A stretch of DNA of 64,000 nt from positions 284,501-348,500 of the forward strand of contig NW_026731985.1 of NCBI RefSeq assembly GCF_028476545.1. Reading direction: 5' to 3'. Positions 1 through 12,305 of the stretch are shown here, in pieces. This stretch comes from Physella acuta. Lineage: Eukaryota; Mollusca; Gastropoda; Physidae. Each line of letters starts with the position of its first letter. The first letter of the stretch is position 1. Below the pieces are notes generated by a model. That model was not told the DNA's origin. It made no database searches and was given only the letters and a program-made list of their open reading frames with translations. Position numbers and translations under genes: made by a program.

Positions 1-636
1 AGACTGTTTATGCAACAAATTATATACACGGAATCGTAAAAGCTGCAAACATTCCCATAAAAAAATCTCAATACTTGGGAATTATCTCTCCTTTAATTCA
101 CTCGGCCCCCTGGCGTCAAGTATTTTCAAAACATAAGAGCCGGTAAACATTTGTTCACGGAATTCTAGTTATCTTCTCTTTTTACTTTTCTATTTAGTTG
201 TTTAAAATTAATTTTTAATTACTAATCGCTTATCAAAACTTTACAGATTTTATTATTGTCACACGGTGTAAATTTAGCAGTCGGACTGTCGATCGTAAGA
301 TTCCATTCAGATAGACAATTAAATAGGGAGTCAAATTAATCAAAATATTGGTGAGAAAAAAAAATTATATTTGGAAAAAAATTATGTTTGGAAGTTTGAG
401 AGAAAAATCTTGAAAAGTTTTTGTGATGTCAAGATAAACTTAATGTACATCTAACTAAGTAAATAGAGTAAATGAGGGAAACAATAAGAGAGAAATGTAA
501 CTTATTCTCGGTTTTTAATTGTGGTATATTGGAGGGGATTGTCTCCAACACAAGTTACAAGTATAACGTGTCACCAATGTTGTGCCATATGGCCCGTTCG
601 CTCCAACCTCAAAAATTTTAGGTAGGAGGGTAGGCG
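1..636. other. AT-rich intergenic DNA, no gene seen
   Basis: I see no coding region, RNA gene or clear repeat here. The sequence is AT-rich with short poly-A runs and ends where the first minisatellite begins. Confidence 0.5.
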
Positions 637-916
637 GTAACCAGGTAGATTTGTTACATAACCGGGTAGATTTGTTACATAACCAGGTACATTTGCTATA
701 TAACCAGTTATATTTGCTATATAACCAGGTTTATTAGCTATATAACCAGGTATATTTGCTATATAAACACGTATATTAACTATATAACCAGGTATATTAG
801 CTATATAGCCAGGTATATTTGCTATATACCAGGTATATTTGCTATATAACCAGGTATATTAGCTATATAACCAGGTATATTTGCTATATAACCAGGTATA
901 TTTGCTATATAACCAG
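637..916. repeat. Minisatellite, 21-bp unit, about 13 copies
   Basis: The core ATAACCAGGTATATTTGCTA recurs about every 21 bp, with substitutions at the upstream edge (GGGTAGATTTG, TTACATAACC) and short deletions. Reading frames across it come only from the repeat and are not genes. Confidence 0.9.
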
Positions 917-1282
917 TAGCAGCAGCTACACATCAAAGAAAAAAACAAGTTGACCTTGCATGTGAACCTACAGCCACAGTAAAACAATACAGCAGACGCC
1001 AAACTTTGGTGACCTAATATTTTATTCAATTGAGCTGTACTATGAGAGTATCTTTGTATGTATATATGTATCAGAAAATATAGATAGTCACTCAAAGAAA
1101 ATTGTCATGTCACTCATACAGGAGAAGAGAGCATACTGAAGTTAGATAAACTTCGTGAGTTATGCCCCCCCTCCTTATTGGATACATTGAAATCATAAAC
1201 AGGCGAGGCCTGTTTATCTTCAGTGATTTGACTGCCCCAGGCTAGAGTATCAGTAGCACTGCACCACCTTTTGCCCATCAGG

Positions 1283-1286
<4 letters not shown>

Positions 1287-1343
<57 letters not shown>

Positions 1344-1348
1344 ATATA
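1287..1348. repeat. (TA)n microsatellite
   Basis: Alternating TA of about 60 bp, ending in TGTATATATG interruptions. Apparent Tyr-Ile peptides across it are artefacts. Confidence 0.95.
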
Positions 1349-1604
1349 ATAGGTATGTATACATTTTCAGGTGGTATAGGTGCGTATTTGAATGAATACG
1401 TGTGTGCGTAACTGAGTGAACCTGTGCGTGTGTATGTGCGTCTATGTGCGTACCTTGATTGTATTGTGGGTAAGGTAGCATAATGTGCTCACTGAAGCGA
1501 ATCATATCTTTTGGCCCAACATATCCACGCAGGTTTGTATACAAGAACAATATATCAAAGGAGTTTTAGCAGATGAAATACAACCTGTTGCGTGTGCATC
1601 TCTC

Positions 1605-1637
1605 GGTCACGTGACCCAATGTGTTGTGATGCACGTG
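1605..1637. promoter_or_regulatory. Paired CACGTG E-box palindromes
   Basis: A 12-bp perfect palindrome, GGTCACGTGACC, lies at 1605-1616, and a second CACGTG at 1632-1637. CACGTG is the classical bHLH (Myc/USF type) target. No gene start is visible nearby, so a regulatory role is only possible. Confidence 0.25.
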
Positions 1638-1734
1638 ACTGGGTGAGCAGGGTTTACTTTGAAGTACTCACACAGTTGTGAGGGGTTTGTCTCTTGTCGC
1701 GTTCTTTCTCACAGCTGCTGGGTCGTTGGTTGCT

Positions 1735-2410
1735 TGCCGGATGGGGGTCATTGCTTACATGAGGGGGTCATTGCTTACAGAGATGGGGGTTATTGCTTAC
1801 AGAGATGTGGGTTATTGCTTACAGAGATGGGGGTCATTGCTTACATAGATGGGGGTTATTGCTTACAAAGATGGGGGTTATTGCTTAGAGGGGGGGGGTC
1901 ATTGCTTAGAGAGATGGGGGTTATTGCTTAGAGGGGGGGGGTCATTGCTTAGAGAGATGGGGGTCATTGCTTACAGAGATGGGGGTCATTGCTTAGAGGG
2001 GGGGTAATTGCTTACAGAGATGGGGGTCATTGCTTAGAGGGGGGGGGTCATTGCTTACAGAGATGGGGGTCATTGCTTAGAGGTGGGGGTGGGTCATTGC
2101 TTAGAGAGATGGGGGTCATTGCTTAGAGAGATGGGGGTCATTGCTTACAGAGATGGGAGTCATTGCTTTCAGAGGGGGGTCATTGCCTGCAGGAATTTTG
2201 TCGTTGCCTGCATAGATTAGGGGGGGGGGTCATTGCTTTCATGAATGGGGGTCATTGTTTGCAGGGATCGTGGACAATACTTACAAGGAGGCGGAGGCAA
2301 TTGCTTGCAGGGATTGGGGGGGGGTCATTACCTAAGGAGATGGGGGTCATTGCCTGCATGAGTGGGGGTGGTCATTTCTTGCAGGGATTGTGTAGTCATT
2401 GCTTTCAATG
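1735..2410. repeat. G-rich minisatellite, about 22-bp unit, about 28 copies
   Basis: The unit is built from GGGGGTCATTGCTTACAGAG plus two bases. Copies vary in the length of the G run (4 to 9) and between ACAGAG and AGAGAG. The right-hand third (from about 2160) is more diverged. Open frames here are produced by the repeat. Confidence 0.9.
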
Positions 2411-2548
2411 ATTTGGGATAGTGCCAGATGACATGAACGGGTAGTGTCTTACATCCAAACCGAACTTAAACAGGTCCATCCCCACTCAACCAAACCCCTA
2501 GCCTCAACATAGCTGCAACAAATGTTCAAGCTGTCGCCATCAAAGGGG

Positions 2549-2990
2549 AATTCAATTTTCTAGTGAGTAACATGTACAATTTTAATTTTTTAGTGACTAA
2601 CATGTATAATATTAATTTTCTAGTGATGTCTTACTTCAAAGTGGTGCGGGATTTTAATTTCTAGTGATGCCATATACCAAAGCAAATGCAATTACAAAGT
2701 GATGTGAAATTAAATGTCACGTGATATTCCCCGTCTAGTGAGGTACATTATAGTTTTCTCGTTATGCCTCATCGAAATGTAGTAATATCAAGTTTATCAT
2801 TGATGTCCACAATCAAATTGATGTAAAATCAAGTTTATCATTGATGTCCACAATCAAATTGATGTAAAATCAAGTTTATCATTGATGTCCCCCGTCAAAT
2901 TGATGTTAAATCAGTTTATCATTGATGTCCCCCATCAAATATTTGTAAAATCAAGTTTACTTGTGATGTACCCATTAAAGTGGTTTTCTA
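2549..2990. repeat. Degenerate tandem repeats, including a 41-bp unit
   Basis: Two related families lie side by side. At 2549-2660 a TTTTCTAGTGA-containing unit of about 30-40 bp occurs about three times. At 2788-2960 a 41-bp unit containing TCAAGTTTATCATTGATGTC is repeated about four times, ending at a poly-C run near 3000. Confidence 0.75.
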
Positions 2991-3134
2991 GTGAAGTGCC
3001 CCCCCCCCCCACACACACACACCATCTATTTGAAGTTGAATTTTAAAAATTAGCATGATAATTTTAACCTATGAACCTATGCAATTAATGCATTTCACTT
3101 CAATACCAAGGGCAATTAAAAACATCTAGGATCA

Positions 3135-3305
3135 CTGTTTACTTATAAAAACATTTGAATGCCCCACTAAAAATTATCCATTTTTTATTTCATAAACATG
3201 TTTTCATAAACATTTGAATGCCCCACTAAAAATATAAATTTCATAAACATATTTTCGTAAACATTTGAATGCCCACTAAAAATTATACATTAATTATTTC
3301 ATAAA
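3135..3305. repeat. Short tandem repeat, about 60-bp unit, 3 copies
   Basis: CATTTGAATGCCCCACTAAA appears three times (near 3150, 3208 and 3260), each followed by an AT-rich spacer ending in TTTCATAAACAT. Confidence 0.75.
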
Positions 3306-3439
3306 CATCTTTTCTTACTTAATAATTTGACTGTAAAGAAGCTGCAAATGAACACAAATCGCGTCTCTAAACTTGTTGGTTTATTCCTTTGGCACTAATT
3401 ACCCAATAGTTAAATACTTGTTGGTACTATGTTGATAGA

Positions 3440-3985
3440 TTATTAATGATAGGCTGTAAAAAATATTTTCATGCGTATTAAATGGTACTCATTATTTTCA
3501 TAGATAGTTAATGGTACTAAAGTGTTTTCATAGATAGTTAATGGTACTAAGTATTTTTATTGATAATTAGGCTAATGTTACCAAGTCTCTTAATGGATAA
3601 TTTATAATTAATGCTACAATTTTTTTTCACGGAAAACACGTGGTACACATTATTTTCATTGATAATTTAGATTAATAATACAAAATATTTTCATGATAAT
3701 TAATGACACAAAATATTTTCATGATAATTAATGATACAAAATATTTTCATGATAATTAATTACACAAAATATTTTCATGATAATTAATGATACAAAATAT
3801 TTTCATGATAATTAATGAAACAAAATATTTTCATGATAATTAATGAAACAAAATATTTTCATGATAATTATTCATACAAAATATGTTAATTGATAATTAA
3901 GTTTATGAAACAAAATATTGTATGAATAATTAATGGTACAAAATATTTTCATCGATAATCAATAATACAAAATATTATAATCGAC
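3440..3985. repeat. AT-rich minisatellite, about 28-bp unit
   Basis: The core ATTTTCATGATAATTAATGA recurs with a 28-bp period. It is very regular from about 3690 to 3870 and decays on both sides. About 15 copies in all. Confidence 0.85.
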
Positions 3986-4071
3986 TAGTACTAACGTTTT
4001 GAACGGCACACTTTACTACTGTACTGGCTAATATTTATCAACATCGGCCATTGGTTTGGTCCACAAGTGTA

Positions 4072-4580
4072 CACGCACTAAACGGCTATAACACGGCTAT
4101 TGCACAGCTATTAGACCGGCTATTGCACGGATATTGCACGGATATTGGACGGCTATTATACGGCTATCAGACCGGCTATTGCACAGCTATTAGACCGGCT
4201 ATTGCACGGCTATTTCACTGTTATTGCGGTTACTGAACCGGCTATTGCACGGCTATTGCACGGTTATTAGACCGGCTATAGCACGACTATTAAACCGGCT
4301 ATTGCACGGCTGATTCACTGTTATTGCGGTTATTGAACCGGCTGTTGCCCGGCTATTTCACGGCTATTACACGGCTATTAGGCCGGCTATAAAACGATTA
4401 TTACACCGGTTATTTTACGGCTATTGAACCGGTTATTGCACGGCTATTAAACTGGCTATTACACGGCTATTAGACCAGCTTTTATACTTCTATTAGACCG
4501 GCTATTACACTACCAGTAAACTGACTATCAAACTGTCTATAACCCGGGTACTAGACCGGCTATTACAATCAGACCGGCTA
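4072..4580. repeat. Minisatellite of 11-12 bp sub-units (CGGCTATTGCA)
   Basis: CGGCTATTGCA, CGGCTATTAGAC and close variants repeat with an 11-12 bp sub-period, often paired to give about 22-23 bp. More than 35 sub-units. A small reading frame within it is a by-product. Confidence 0.9.
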
Positions 4581-5829
4581 TTACACGGCAATTTAAACAA
4601 CTATACAACCGACAACTGAACTGATCTACTCGGCACAATGCAACAAATCTCCGTGAAACTGTAAACACAATTACATTTGAGATGCTTCCTCTACTGGATG
4701 GGTGCGGGGGTGTAGTGGGGGCTAGAGTGTCCAATAAATTAGCCTCACTCCACTCTCATTTCTTCCCTTCAGTTCAAAACCGATTTCAAATATTAGAGAT
4801 CATTCCGGCAAAATGCGATACACCGGCCACCAGGTGAGCTGAAAACACAAACCGGCACTGCCGGCACCAGGTAGCTTGCCGGCCGGCTAAGGTTTACCGA
4901 TGCCATTGCTGTCAGAGAGGAGATTACAGCCGGGTATTTACTGTCCTACCCAAGCTCCGCCCCCTGACTTCCGGTGGGCTGGCGGGTAGGAGGGTACGGC
5001 AAGCCGAGAGATGGAGTATGGAGATGAATCAGACATCCACGTCCTACTGGCGACTGGGTGCCTCGTATGGTGCAAGGTCTGCGCGGAAAAATTCGTCTGT
5101 GCGCCACCAGCATCCACCCATATGTTATCTACGTGTCTAAAAAAAAAAAAAATCCCGCCATTTTTTTCCTCCCTTCGTTTTGAAGTCGGGATCGAGTTTC
5201 CTCCCTTGACATGAGATGGGGTCGCTTGGTGCGGCCCGGACAACGATTCCCATCCATGTCTCGGTAGGCCCCCACAGAGAGCGAGATGAGGTTAGACGTA
5301 CCGCTCAGTGTGGAGCTGCTACCCACACTTTGACCAGATTTTAATAGAGGGAAAAAAAAAAACCAAACGGGCAGAAGTGTGACTTAAGTGGAATTCTAAA
5401 TCAGGGAGGGGGGTAACGTTGGGTGGAGAGTGTTGTGGAGTCCACTAATTTTCACGGAGGAGAAGAATTCCAATTTCCATTTTTTTTTTACCTACTACAG
5501 TTCCATTAGGTAAGTTAGGAAATAAATAGAAGAAGATAGAGGAAGATTAAGAAGATTAAGAAGATAAGTAGAAGAAAGATTGAGAGAGCTGAAACAATGT
5601 CTACGCCGGGGAGACGCCGATGCGCGTGTGCCAACTGCGCTCACACAAGACTCGAAGACAGCTAGAATAACAGAAGCAGAGGGTGAGCACACAATTGCCC
5701 GTGTGCTTTCTGACGTAATTGGTAATAATTAACTTTACGTTTTGTTTGAGATGAGCTGATTAGCCCAAACGTTCGCTAGAAGCGGAGAAAGTCCGTCGAT
5801 TCAAATTTGTTACAGTTTAACGTGGCTGT
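4581..5829. other. Unique intergenic stretch, no gene recognised
   Basis: This stretch is richer in GC than its surroundings (about 4680-5330) and carries poly-A runs near 5139 and 5350. Short overlapping frames on both strands match nothing I know. It could be an old transposon remnant or a regulatory region, but I see no terminal repeats. Confidence 0.35.
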
Positions 5830-6400
5830 GGTTTGTGGACAAATACTGTTGTAACTGTCTAAATAGTATTGTATCGGATAAATATATTGTAACAATTTAC
5901 ATCTAAATGGTATTGTATCGTAAAAACTATTGTAACAATTTATGTCTATCTGGTATTGTATCGGATAAAAACTACTGTAACAATTTACGCCTAACTGATA
6001 TTGTATCGGATAAATATATTGTAACAATTTACAACTAACTGGTATTGTATCGGATAAATCTATTGTAACAATTTACATCTAACTTGTATATTATAGGATA
6101 AATACTATTGTAACAATTTACGTCTAACTGGTACTGTATCAGCTAGCTAATATTGTAATAATGTACAGCTAATTAATATTGTATCAGCTAAATACTATTG
6201 TAACCATTTAAATCTTACTGATATTGTATAGGTTAAATAATATTGTAAAAATTTACATCTAACTGGTATTGTTTTGGCTAGCTCGTATTGTAATAATTTA
6301 CATCAAACTGTAATTGTATCAACTAACTAGTATTGTAATGATTTACATCTGGCTGGTATTGTATCAACTAGCTACAATTGTAATCATTTACATCTAACTG
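5830..6400. repeat. Minisatellite, about 44-bp unit, about 12 copies
   Basis: TATTGTAACAATTTACATCT followed by AACTGGTATTGTATCGGATA and a short linker repeats with a 40-48 bp period. The copies diverge to the right, where GGATAAA becomes AGCTAGC-like. Confidence 0.85.
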
Positions 6401-6726
6401 GTGTCAATTTGTAGAAATGTTTTTCGCAATAAAACAAACCAATCAGTTACCGAAAATTAATTCAATACAAAACTAAAAATAGCAACCATTCATCACATCC
6501 TCATCTGAGTCACTCAACATTTCTCATCCATCTATTCTATTCTCATTCTTTTCCTCAATATATTGTAGCTATGTAAATTGTATTTCCTTTTTTACACATT
6601 TGAAAATGTTTTTTAAGTATATTTACCATTATTACTACTGTGACTTTAATATTTAATTGCTATTCTTAATAACAGCCGGTATGGAAAAAAGGCCCCTGTG
6701 CTTACTATTGTTACCGTTATAAAAAG

Positions 6727-6825
6727 TATTATTATTATTATTAGCACTACTACTACTACTACTGCTACTGCTACTACTACTACTACAATTACTACTACTA
6801 CTACTACTACTACCATTATTATTTA
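6727..6825. repeat. Trinucleotide microsatellite (TTA/CTA)n
   Basis: An imperfect ATT/ACT trinucleotide tract, starting as ATTATTATTA and continuing as CTACTACTACT with GCT interruptions. Confidence 0.9.
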
Positions 6826-7280
6826 TATCATTCTGCTAGTATTGTTATAATTTACATCTAACTGGTATTATATCAAGTAGGTATTATTACAATAACCCAA
6901 ATTCACATGCAGACTAACAGTATTGAATAAGTTTACATGGAACTTAAATTATACAAACAGACTGGTGTATTCAACGTTGCCAAGCTATATTGCTGTATTT
7001 TGGGCTATATGAGTAGAAATTGTTTTCTGTTAGTGATGCTAGCCATATATAAAACCAGACGTTTGGTGAAAAGTTCGGAACGTGCATATTACTTCTGTAG
7101 ACACACTACTCACTCCACTTGAAGTTTAAGTTTCATGATTGAAACAGCGTGTCGTGACCTTAATGCAACATGTGTGTAACACAGAGGCTTCATTGTTCCA
7201 AGGGGAAGCACTCAGTCAGTGTGTCGTCATACTCTCTCCTCCATGTTGTCTTTTTTCCCGCCCTGAATTTTGATTGGTTG

Positions 7281-7393
7281 CAGAGGCGTAGCGACCCTTC
7301 CCGGCGCTCGGGGACAAACGTTCAATTTGGCGCCCCCCTCGGGAGCAAATTTTCAATTTGTACCCCCCTCAAACTTTCGATTTGCACCCCACC

Positions 7394-7484
<91 letters not shown>

Positions 7485-7608
7485 ATGCAAAAATGCAACT
7501 AAAATGATATTTTAATTTGTTTTTACAACCCATTTTGGCGCCCCCTAAGGTCGGCGCCCGGGGACATTTGTAACCCCCCCCCCCCCCCCCCCCGTCGCTA
7601 CGCTTCTG
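7281..7608. mobile_element. hAT-type MITE with 8-bp target duplication
   Basis: The left end reads CAGAGGCGTAGCGACC; the right end, reverse-complemented, reads CAGAAGCGTAGCGACG. Both ends are flanked by the same 8 bp, ATTGGTTG, at 7273-7280 and 7609-7616. Short terminal inverted repeats starting CAG and an 8-bp duplication are the signature of the hAT superfamily. The 328-bp body has subterminal GGCGCCC blocks, a (TA)n core and a poly-C run beside the right end. It encodes no transposase, so it would depend on an enzyme encoded elsewhere. Confidence 0.88.
7397..7481. repeat. (TA)n microsatellite inside the MITE
   Basis: About 85 bp of uninterrupted TA between the subterminal blocks of the 7281-7608 element. 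Tyr-Ile frames across it are artefacts. Confidence 0.95.
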
Positions 7609-7835
7609 ATTGGTTGCATATATTTACAACAAATGTTTTCAATTTCTGTATTTCAAGGAGATGGGGGATTTAGAAGCAGTGTGTGGATATCACGAGGTGC
7701 TAGCATTTGACATGTGTGTATGTCATAATCACAAGTAACACGGATTTGGTTAAAGATGTGCTGTACACATTGTTCCGATCAGCTTGGAAGAGTCGTTTCA
7801 TGTGTCGTCATCTAGCCATTTAAAATATGGTCAGA

Positions 7836-8345
7836 TTTGCATTTTAAATGTGGTGAGATGGTCACTCTAAGTGTGGTCAAGTGGTCATTCTAAGTGTGGC
7901 CCGATGGCCATTCTAAATGTGGTCAAATGGCCATTCTAAGTGTGGTCAAATGGCCATTCTAAGTGTGGTCAAATGGCCGTTCTAAGTGTGGTCCGATGGC
8001 CATTCTAAGTGTGGTCAAATGACCATTCTAAGTGTGGTACGATGGCCACTCTAAGTGTGGTCCGATGGCCTTTCTAAGTGTGGTCAAATGGCCATTCTAA
8101 GTGTGGTCCGATGGCCACTCTAAGTGTGGTCAAATGGCCATTCTAAGTGTGGTAAAATGGCCGTTCTAAGTGTGGTCCGATGGCCTTTCTAAGTGTGGTC
8201 CGATGGCCTTTCTAAGTGTGGTCCGATGGCCATTCTAAGTGTGGTCAAATGGCCATTTCAAACGTGGTTAGACGGTCACTCTAAATGTAGTCCAGTGGCC
8301 ATACTTTTAAGTGTGATTGAATGGACATTTTAAAATGTGGTTAGT
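7836..8345. repeat. Minisatellite, 23-bp unit, about 20 copies
   Basis: GTGGTCAAATGGCCATTCTA plus AGT repeats every 23 bp. Two alternating variants (TCAAATGG and TCCGATGG) are intermixed. Edge copies (before 7860 and after 8260) are the most diverged. Confidence 0.92.
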
Positions 8346-10696
8346 TAATTCTCTTGTCATGGCATGGCCAGGCTCAATTGTTTCTGTAGAGATGGGGGAT
8401 GTAGGAAAAATAAAAGTTAACAAAATTTTAAATATTTGAAATTTTAATGACATTTTAATTTTACATGATTTATTATCTTCGTATATATTATCTCCGCCAA
8501 CGGATCAGATGGTTTCACTGGGCGTGTTCTGATGATTGTTTTAAATGTTGTTACACATCCACACTAAACATGGCCAGATTATTGTTCTAATTGTGGTCAA
8601 ATCTAAATTTTGGTCACTGTATCGTTTCAACATTTTCACACCAAATGCTGCCAGATATTTGTTCTCTACATGAAGCCATATAAGATAGCTTTAATAGGAG
8701 TGGATAGGCTTTCTAAATGTTAAAGGATGGCCATTCTATATGCAGTTTAAAACATGACAAATTTTAAAAATTGAAACACCAGATTTCATTATTTAATTTA
8801 GCAAACATTATGAATAAATAATTGAACGCAATTTTGTATCAACAGATAAAATTAGTTTATTTTCGAAGCTTTGAACATTTCTGTTAAAAATTTACGGGCA
8901 AGGAAGTTCAATAAATGGATGAAAATGGAGAGGAAAAATAGTTATAACAGCTCATGTTCATTTATTAATGCCCTGAAAGGTTACAAAGTGCCCTGAACAA
9001 AGGTAAACAACCGGTTATGTATGGAGTTACCGCTCTTGGCGGTGTTTCTGTGTATGTGCACATATTATATAAACAGCTTGTATGTTATATATAGCTTAAT
9101 AGCTTGGATAGATTTAAGCCAACGGACTGAATAGATATCATAGTTTTTTTCATTTAAAGAAAAGTTTTGATAAATTTGTTCCAGTATAAGAACTGATGTA
9201 GTAGAGTTAGTAGGCTCTATAGTCTATCTATACTAAAAGAAAAGAATTGATTGGGTTAAATCACTTAAAGAATAGATTTAATTGTGTATCATTATGAGAG
9301 TAGTCTGAATATATTTAAGTGAGCCGACTAAACAAAATAGATTGAGTTGTTCTAAAAAATATATAATATATTTGATAAAGTAATCCCACAATAAGAATAG
9401 CTTTGATATATAATTTGTGAACTAAATAGCTTTGATATATTGTATCTACCAAGAGAAAAGCTGATTGTCAGAAGAATTTATTTGACAAATGCTGTGCTCT
9501 AGCATATAAGCTGTAACTTTTAATTCAGAGTTTAGATTATACAGTTCAATCAGGCCTTCAAAACAGATAATTTACAGATACTCTCAACAGAGTCTAAATT
9601 TTAAAAGCTTTTATTTTCAACTTGATTCCTCTTTATGTCTCTTATGTTTGGTAATTGGTACCTTCGTCGTTATGCACCACTATTCATATAACAAAATTAT
9701 ACAGAAAAGTGTGGGTCACTCATAATATTTTAGTAAAAGTATTTATAAAATATAATGTAGCAACCCATGATTTTCTTTATAATTATGCATAAAGGTATTA
9801 TTATATATTTAAAAAAAAATATATTTTCTATTTTTAGTGTATAAATAAAAGCTTGTTATTATAAAAGTTTTTATTAATTTTGTATTTAACCAGAGCCGTA
9901 TACTTGAAGAGATCAAATTATTCTTTACTGGCGTAGAGTAGGTGGCCATAATTTGACAATAACGACAATTATTCAGCAGTTCCCGTCGGAGTCTTAATAG
10001 TTATACAATTTTGTTTGCTTAAAAAAATAATCTTCAACCCAATAATGAATATAACTCGAATAAAATAGTGTTTAAAAATGTAATTACTATACATTTAAAA
10101 ATTGCATCTCCTATTGTCTAAGGCTTAGGAATTTTGAAAAAAAAAAACAACTGATATATTTCACTATGAAGCAACATCCAGTAAACTAAGACTACAACCA
10201 CTGGTTGAATACATACCATTCCCAACATAATTCTCTATTAGAATACAGCCCGGGTGCATACCATCCACAGCATAAATCTCTAGTAGAATCAGACGATTAT
10301 GTGTTGGGGTGGAGGGGTTAAGTGTGTCATTAAAAAAAGTGTTTTCTTTCTGCGGCTTTTTTAATTCGTGGTATTCACTGGTGAAAGGGAAATAACCATC
10401 GAGTTTACAAAACCGCAAACATTAAAGGGGAGTAACCAAATTACAAATAACGCAGCGCAGAGGAAATCTTGAGTAAAAAAAAGTTCTATCAATCATAACC
10501 TGTGACGTTTCAATGCCAACGTTAAAGAGGGAAAATATGTCCAAGACAGAAGCAAGTTTTACCTTTTGCAAATTATCGACTACCAGTACTGGCATTGGAG
10601 AGGAAAAATAAATATTTCAACATTGAACATTTTTGTGTTTGTTATTTAATTAAAAATATTGTTAGGAGGCAGTCAAATTGATACTATAGCATGGTT
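8346..10696. other. AT-rich intergenic DNA, no gene seen
   Basis: About 2.3 kb of AT-rich sequence without a coding frame that I can support. There are scattered degenerate repeats of a TTTGATATAT/AATAGCTT type between 9350 and 9450. A minus-strand frame of 84 residues near 10164-10418 looks like chance. Confidence 0.45.
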
Positions 10697-10892
10697 TAAA
10701 TGATCTAGATCTGAATGATGTGTGGAGCCATATGATGTTTAAATGTTCTACACATCAATGATGTATGAAGCCATAGAATGATGTTTAAATATTCTACACA
10801 TCAGTGATGTATGCAGCCATAGAATGATGTTTAAATGTTCCACACATCAATGATGAATGGAGCCATAGAATGATGTTTAGATGATGTGTAAA
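10697..10892. repeat. Tandem repeat, about 43-bp unit, 4 copies
   Basis: ATGATGTTTAAATGTTCTAC and CATCAATGATGTATGAAGCC alternate with a 43-48 bp period over four copies. Confidence 0.85.
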
Positions 10893-11054
10893 TGTACTAA
10901 TATGTGCAGACCCACATCTTTGTTCAATAGATCATGAGGGAGACAGCAATAAAATGTCATTAGTCGGTAGACTCAGTGAAAACATTTTGTTCAGAAACAC
11001 TAGTTGTCTTATCTTCGCATGTAATTCTCATGTGTAATTTTCTACTTCCAGTAT

Positions 11055-12180
11055 TTTAATTAAACCACAGCAAGTCTCTACTTAAATGTAATTAATTAAA
11101 CCACAGCAATTCTCTACTTAAATGTAATTAATTAAACCATAGTAAATCTCTACTTAAATGTAATTAATTAAACCATAGTAAATCTCTACTTAAATGTAAT
11201 TAATTAAACCACAGTAAGCCTCTACTTAAATGTAATTAATTAAACCACAGTTAGCCTCTACTTAAATGTAATTAATTAAACCACAGTAAGCCTCTACATA
11301 AATGTAATTAATTAAACCGCACTAAGCCTCTAATTAAATGTAATTAATTAAACCACAGTAAGCCTCTACATAAATGTAATTAATTAAACCAAAGTAAGTC
11401 TCTACTTAACTGTAATTAATTAAACCACAGTAAGCCTCTACTTAAATGTAATTAATTAAACCACAGTAAGCCTCTACATAAATGTAATTAATTAAACCAC
11501 AGCAAGTGTCTACTTAACTGTAATTAATTAAACCACAGTAAGCCTCTACTTAAATGTAATTAATTAAATCACAGTAAGCCTCTACATAAATGTAATTAAT
11601 TAAACCACAGCAAGCCTCTACTTAACTGTAATTAATTAAACCATAGTAAGTCTCTACTTAAATGTAATTAATTAAACCACAGCAAGTCTCTACTTAAATT
11701 AATTAATTAAACCACAGTAAGCCTCTACTTAAATGTAATTAATTAAACCACAGTAAGCCTCTACTTAAATGTAATTAATTAAACCACAGTAAGCCTCTAC
11801 TTAAATGTAATTAATTAAACCACAGTAAGTCTCTACTTAAATGTAATTAATTAAACCACAGTAAGCCTCTACATAAATGTAATTGATTAAACCACAGTAA
11901 GCCTCTACTTAAATGTAATTAATTAAACCACAGTAAGTCTCTACTTAAATTAATTAATTAAACCACAGTAAGCCTCTACTTAAATGTAATTAATTAAACC
12001 ACAGTAAGCCTCTACTTAAATGTAATTAATTAAACCACAGTAAGCCTCTACTTAAATGTAATTAATTAAACCACAGTAAGTCTCTACTTAAATGTAATTA
12101 ATTAAACCACAGTAAGCCTCTACATAAATGTAATTGATTAAACCACAGTAAGCCTCTACATAAATGTAATTTTAAAAACC
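11055..12180. repeat. Minisatellite, 36-bp unit, about 31 copies
   Basis: The unit combines TTAATTAAACCACAGTAAGC and CTCTACTTAAATGTAA. Variants are GCC/GTC before TCTAC and CTTAA/CATAA after it. From about 11691 a block of seven units is followed 250 bp later (from about 11941) by an almost identical block, including a shared shortened unit and a shared ATTGATTAA variant. This indicates a later multi-unit duplication. The array decays after 12170. Confidence 0.95.
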
Positions 12181-12305
12181 CACAAAAAATGTCTCCTTAC
12201 ATGTAAGCAATTAAACCACACTTAGTTTCAATATTATGTAAATAATTAAACGGTAAGTTGTTTCTCTGTACATACTTTTGTTAGATGTAAAAACAAAAAC
12301 AAATC

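Noticed and set aside
1278-1550. Tyr-Ile-rich open frames over TA microsatellites (also near 7397, 15004, 16884 and 63749)
   Set aside because: Alternating TA has no stop in two frames; the peptides come from the microsatellite.
11055-12180. Regular 36-bp repeats resembling a CRISPR array
   Set aside because: Units abut without unique spacers, and the host is an animal; it is a minisatellite. The same applies to the other arrays.
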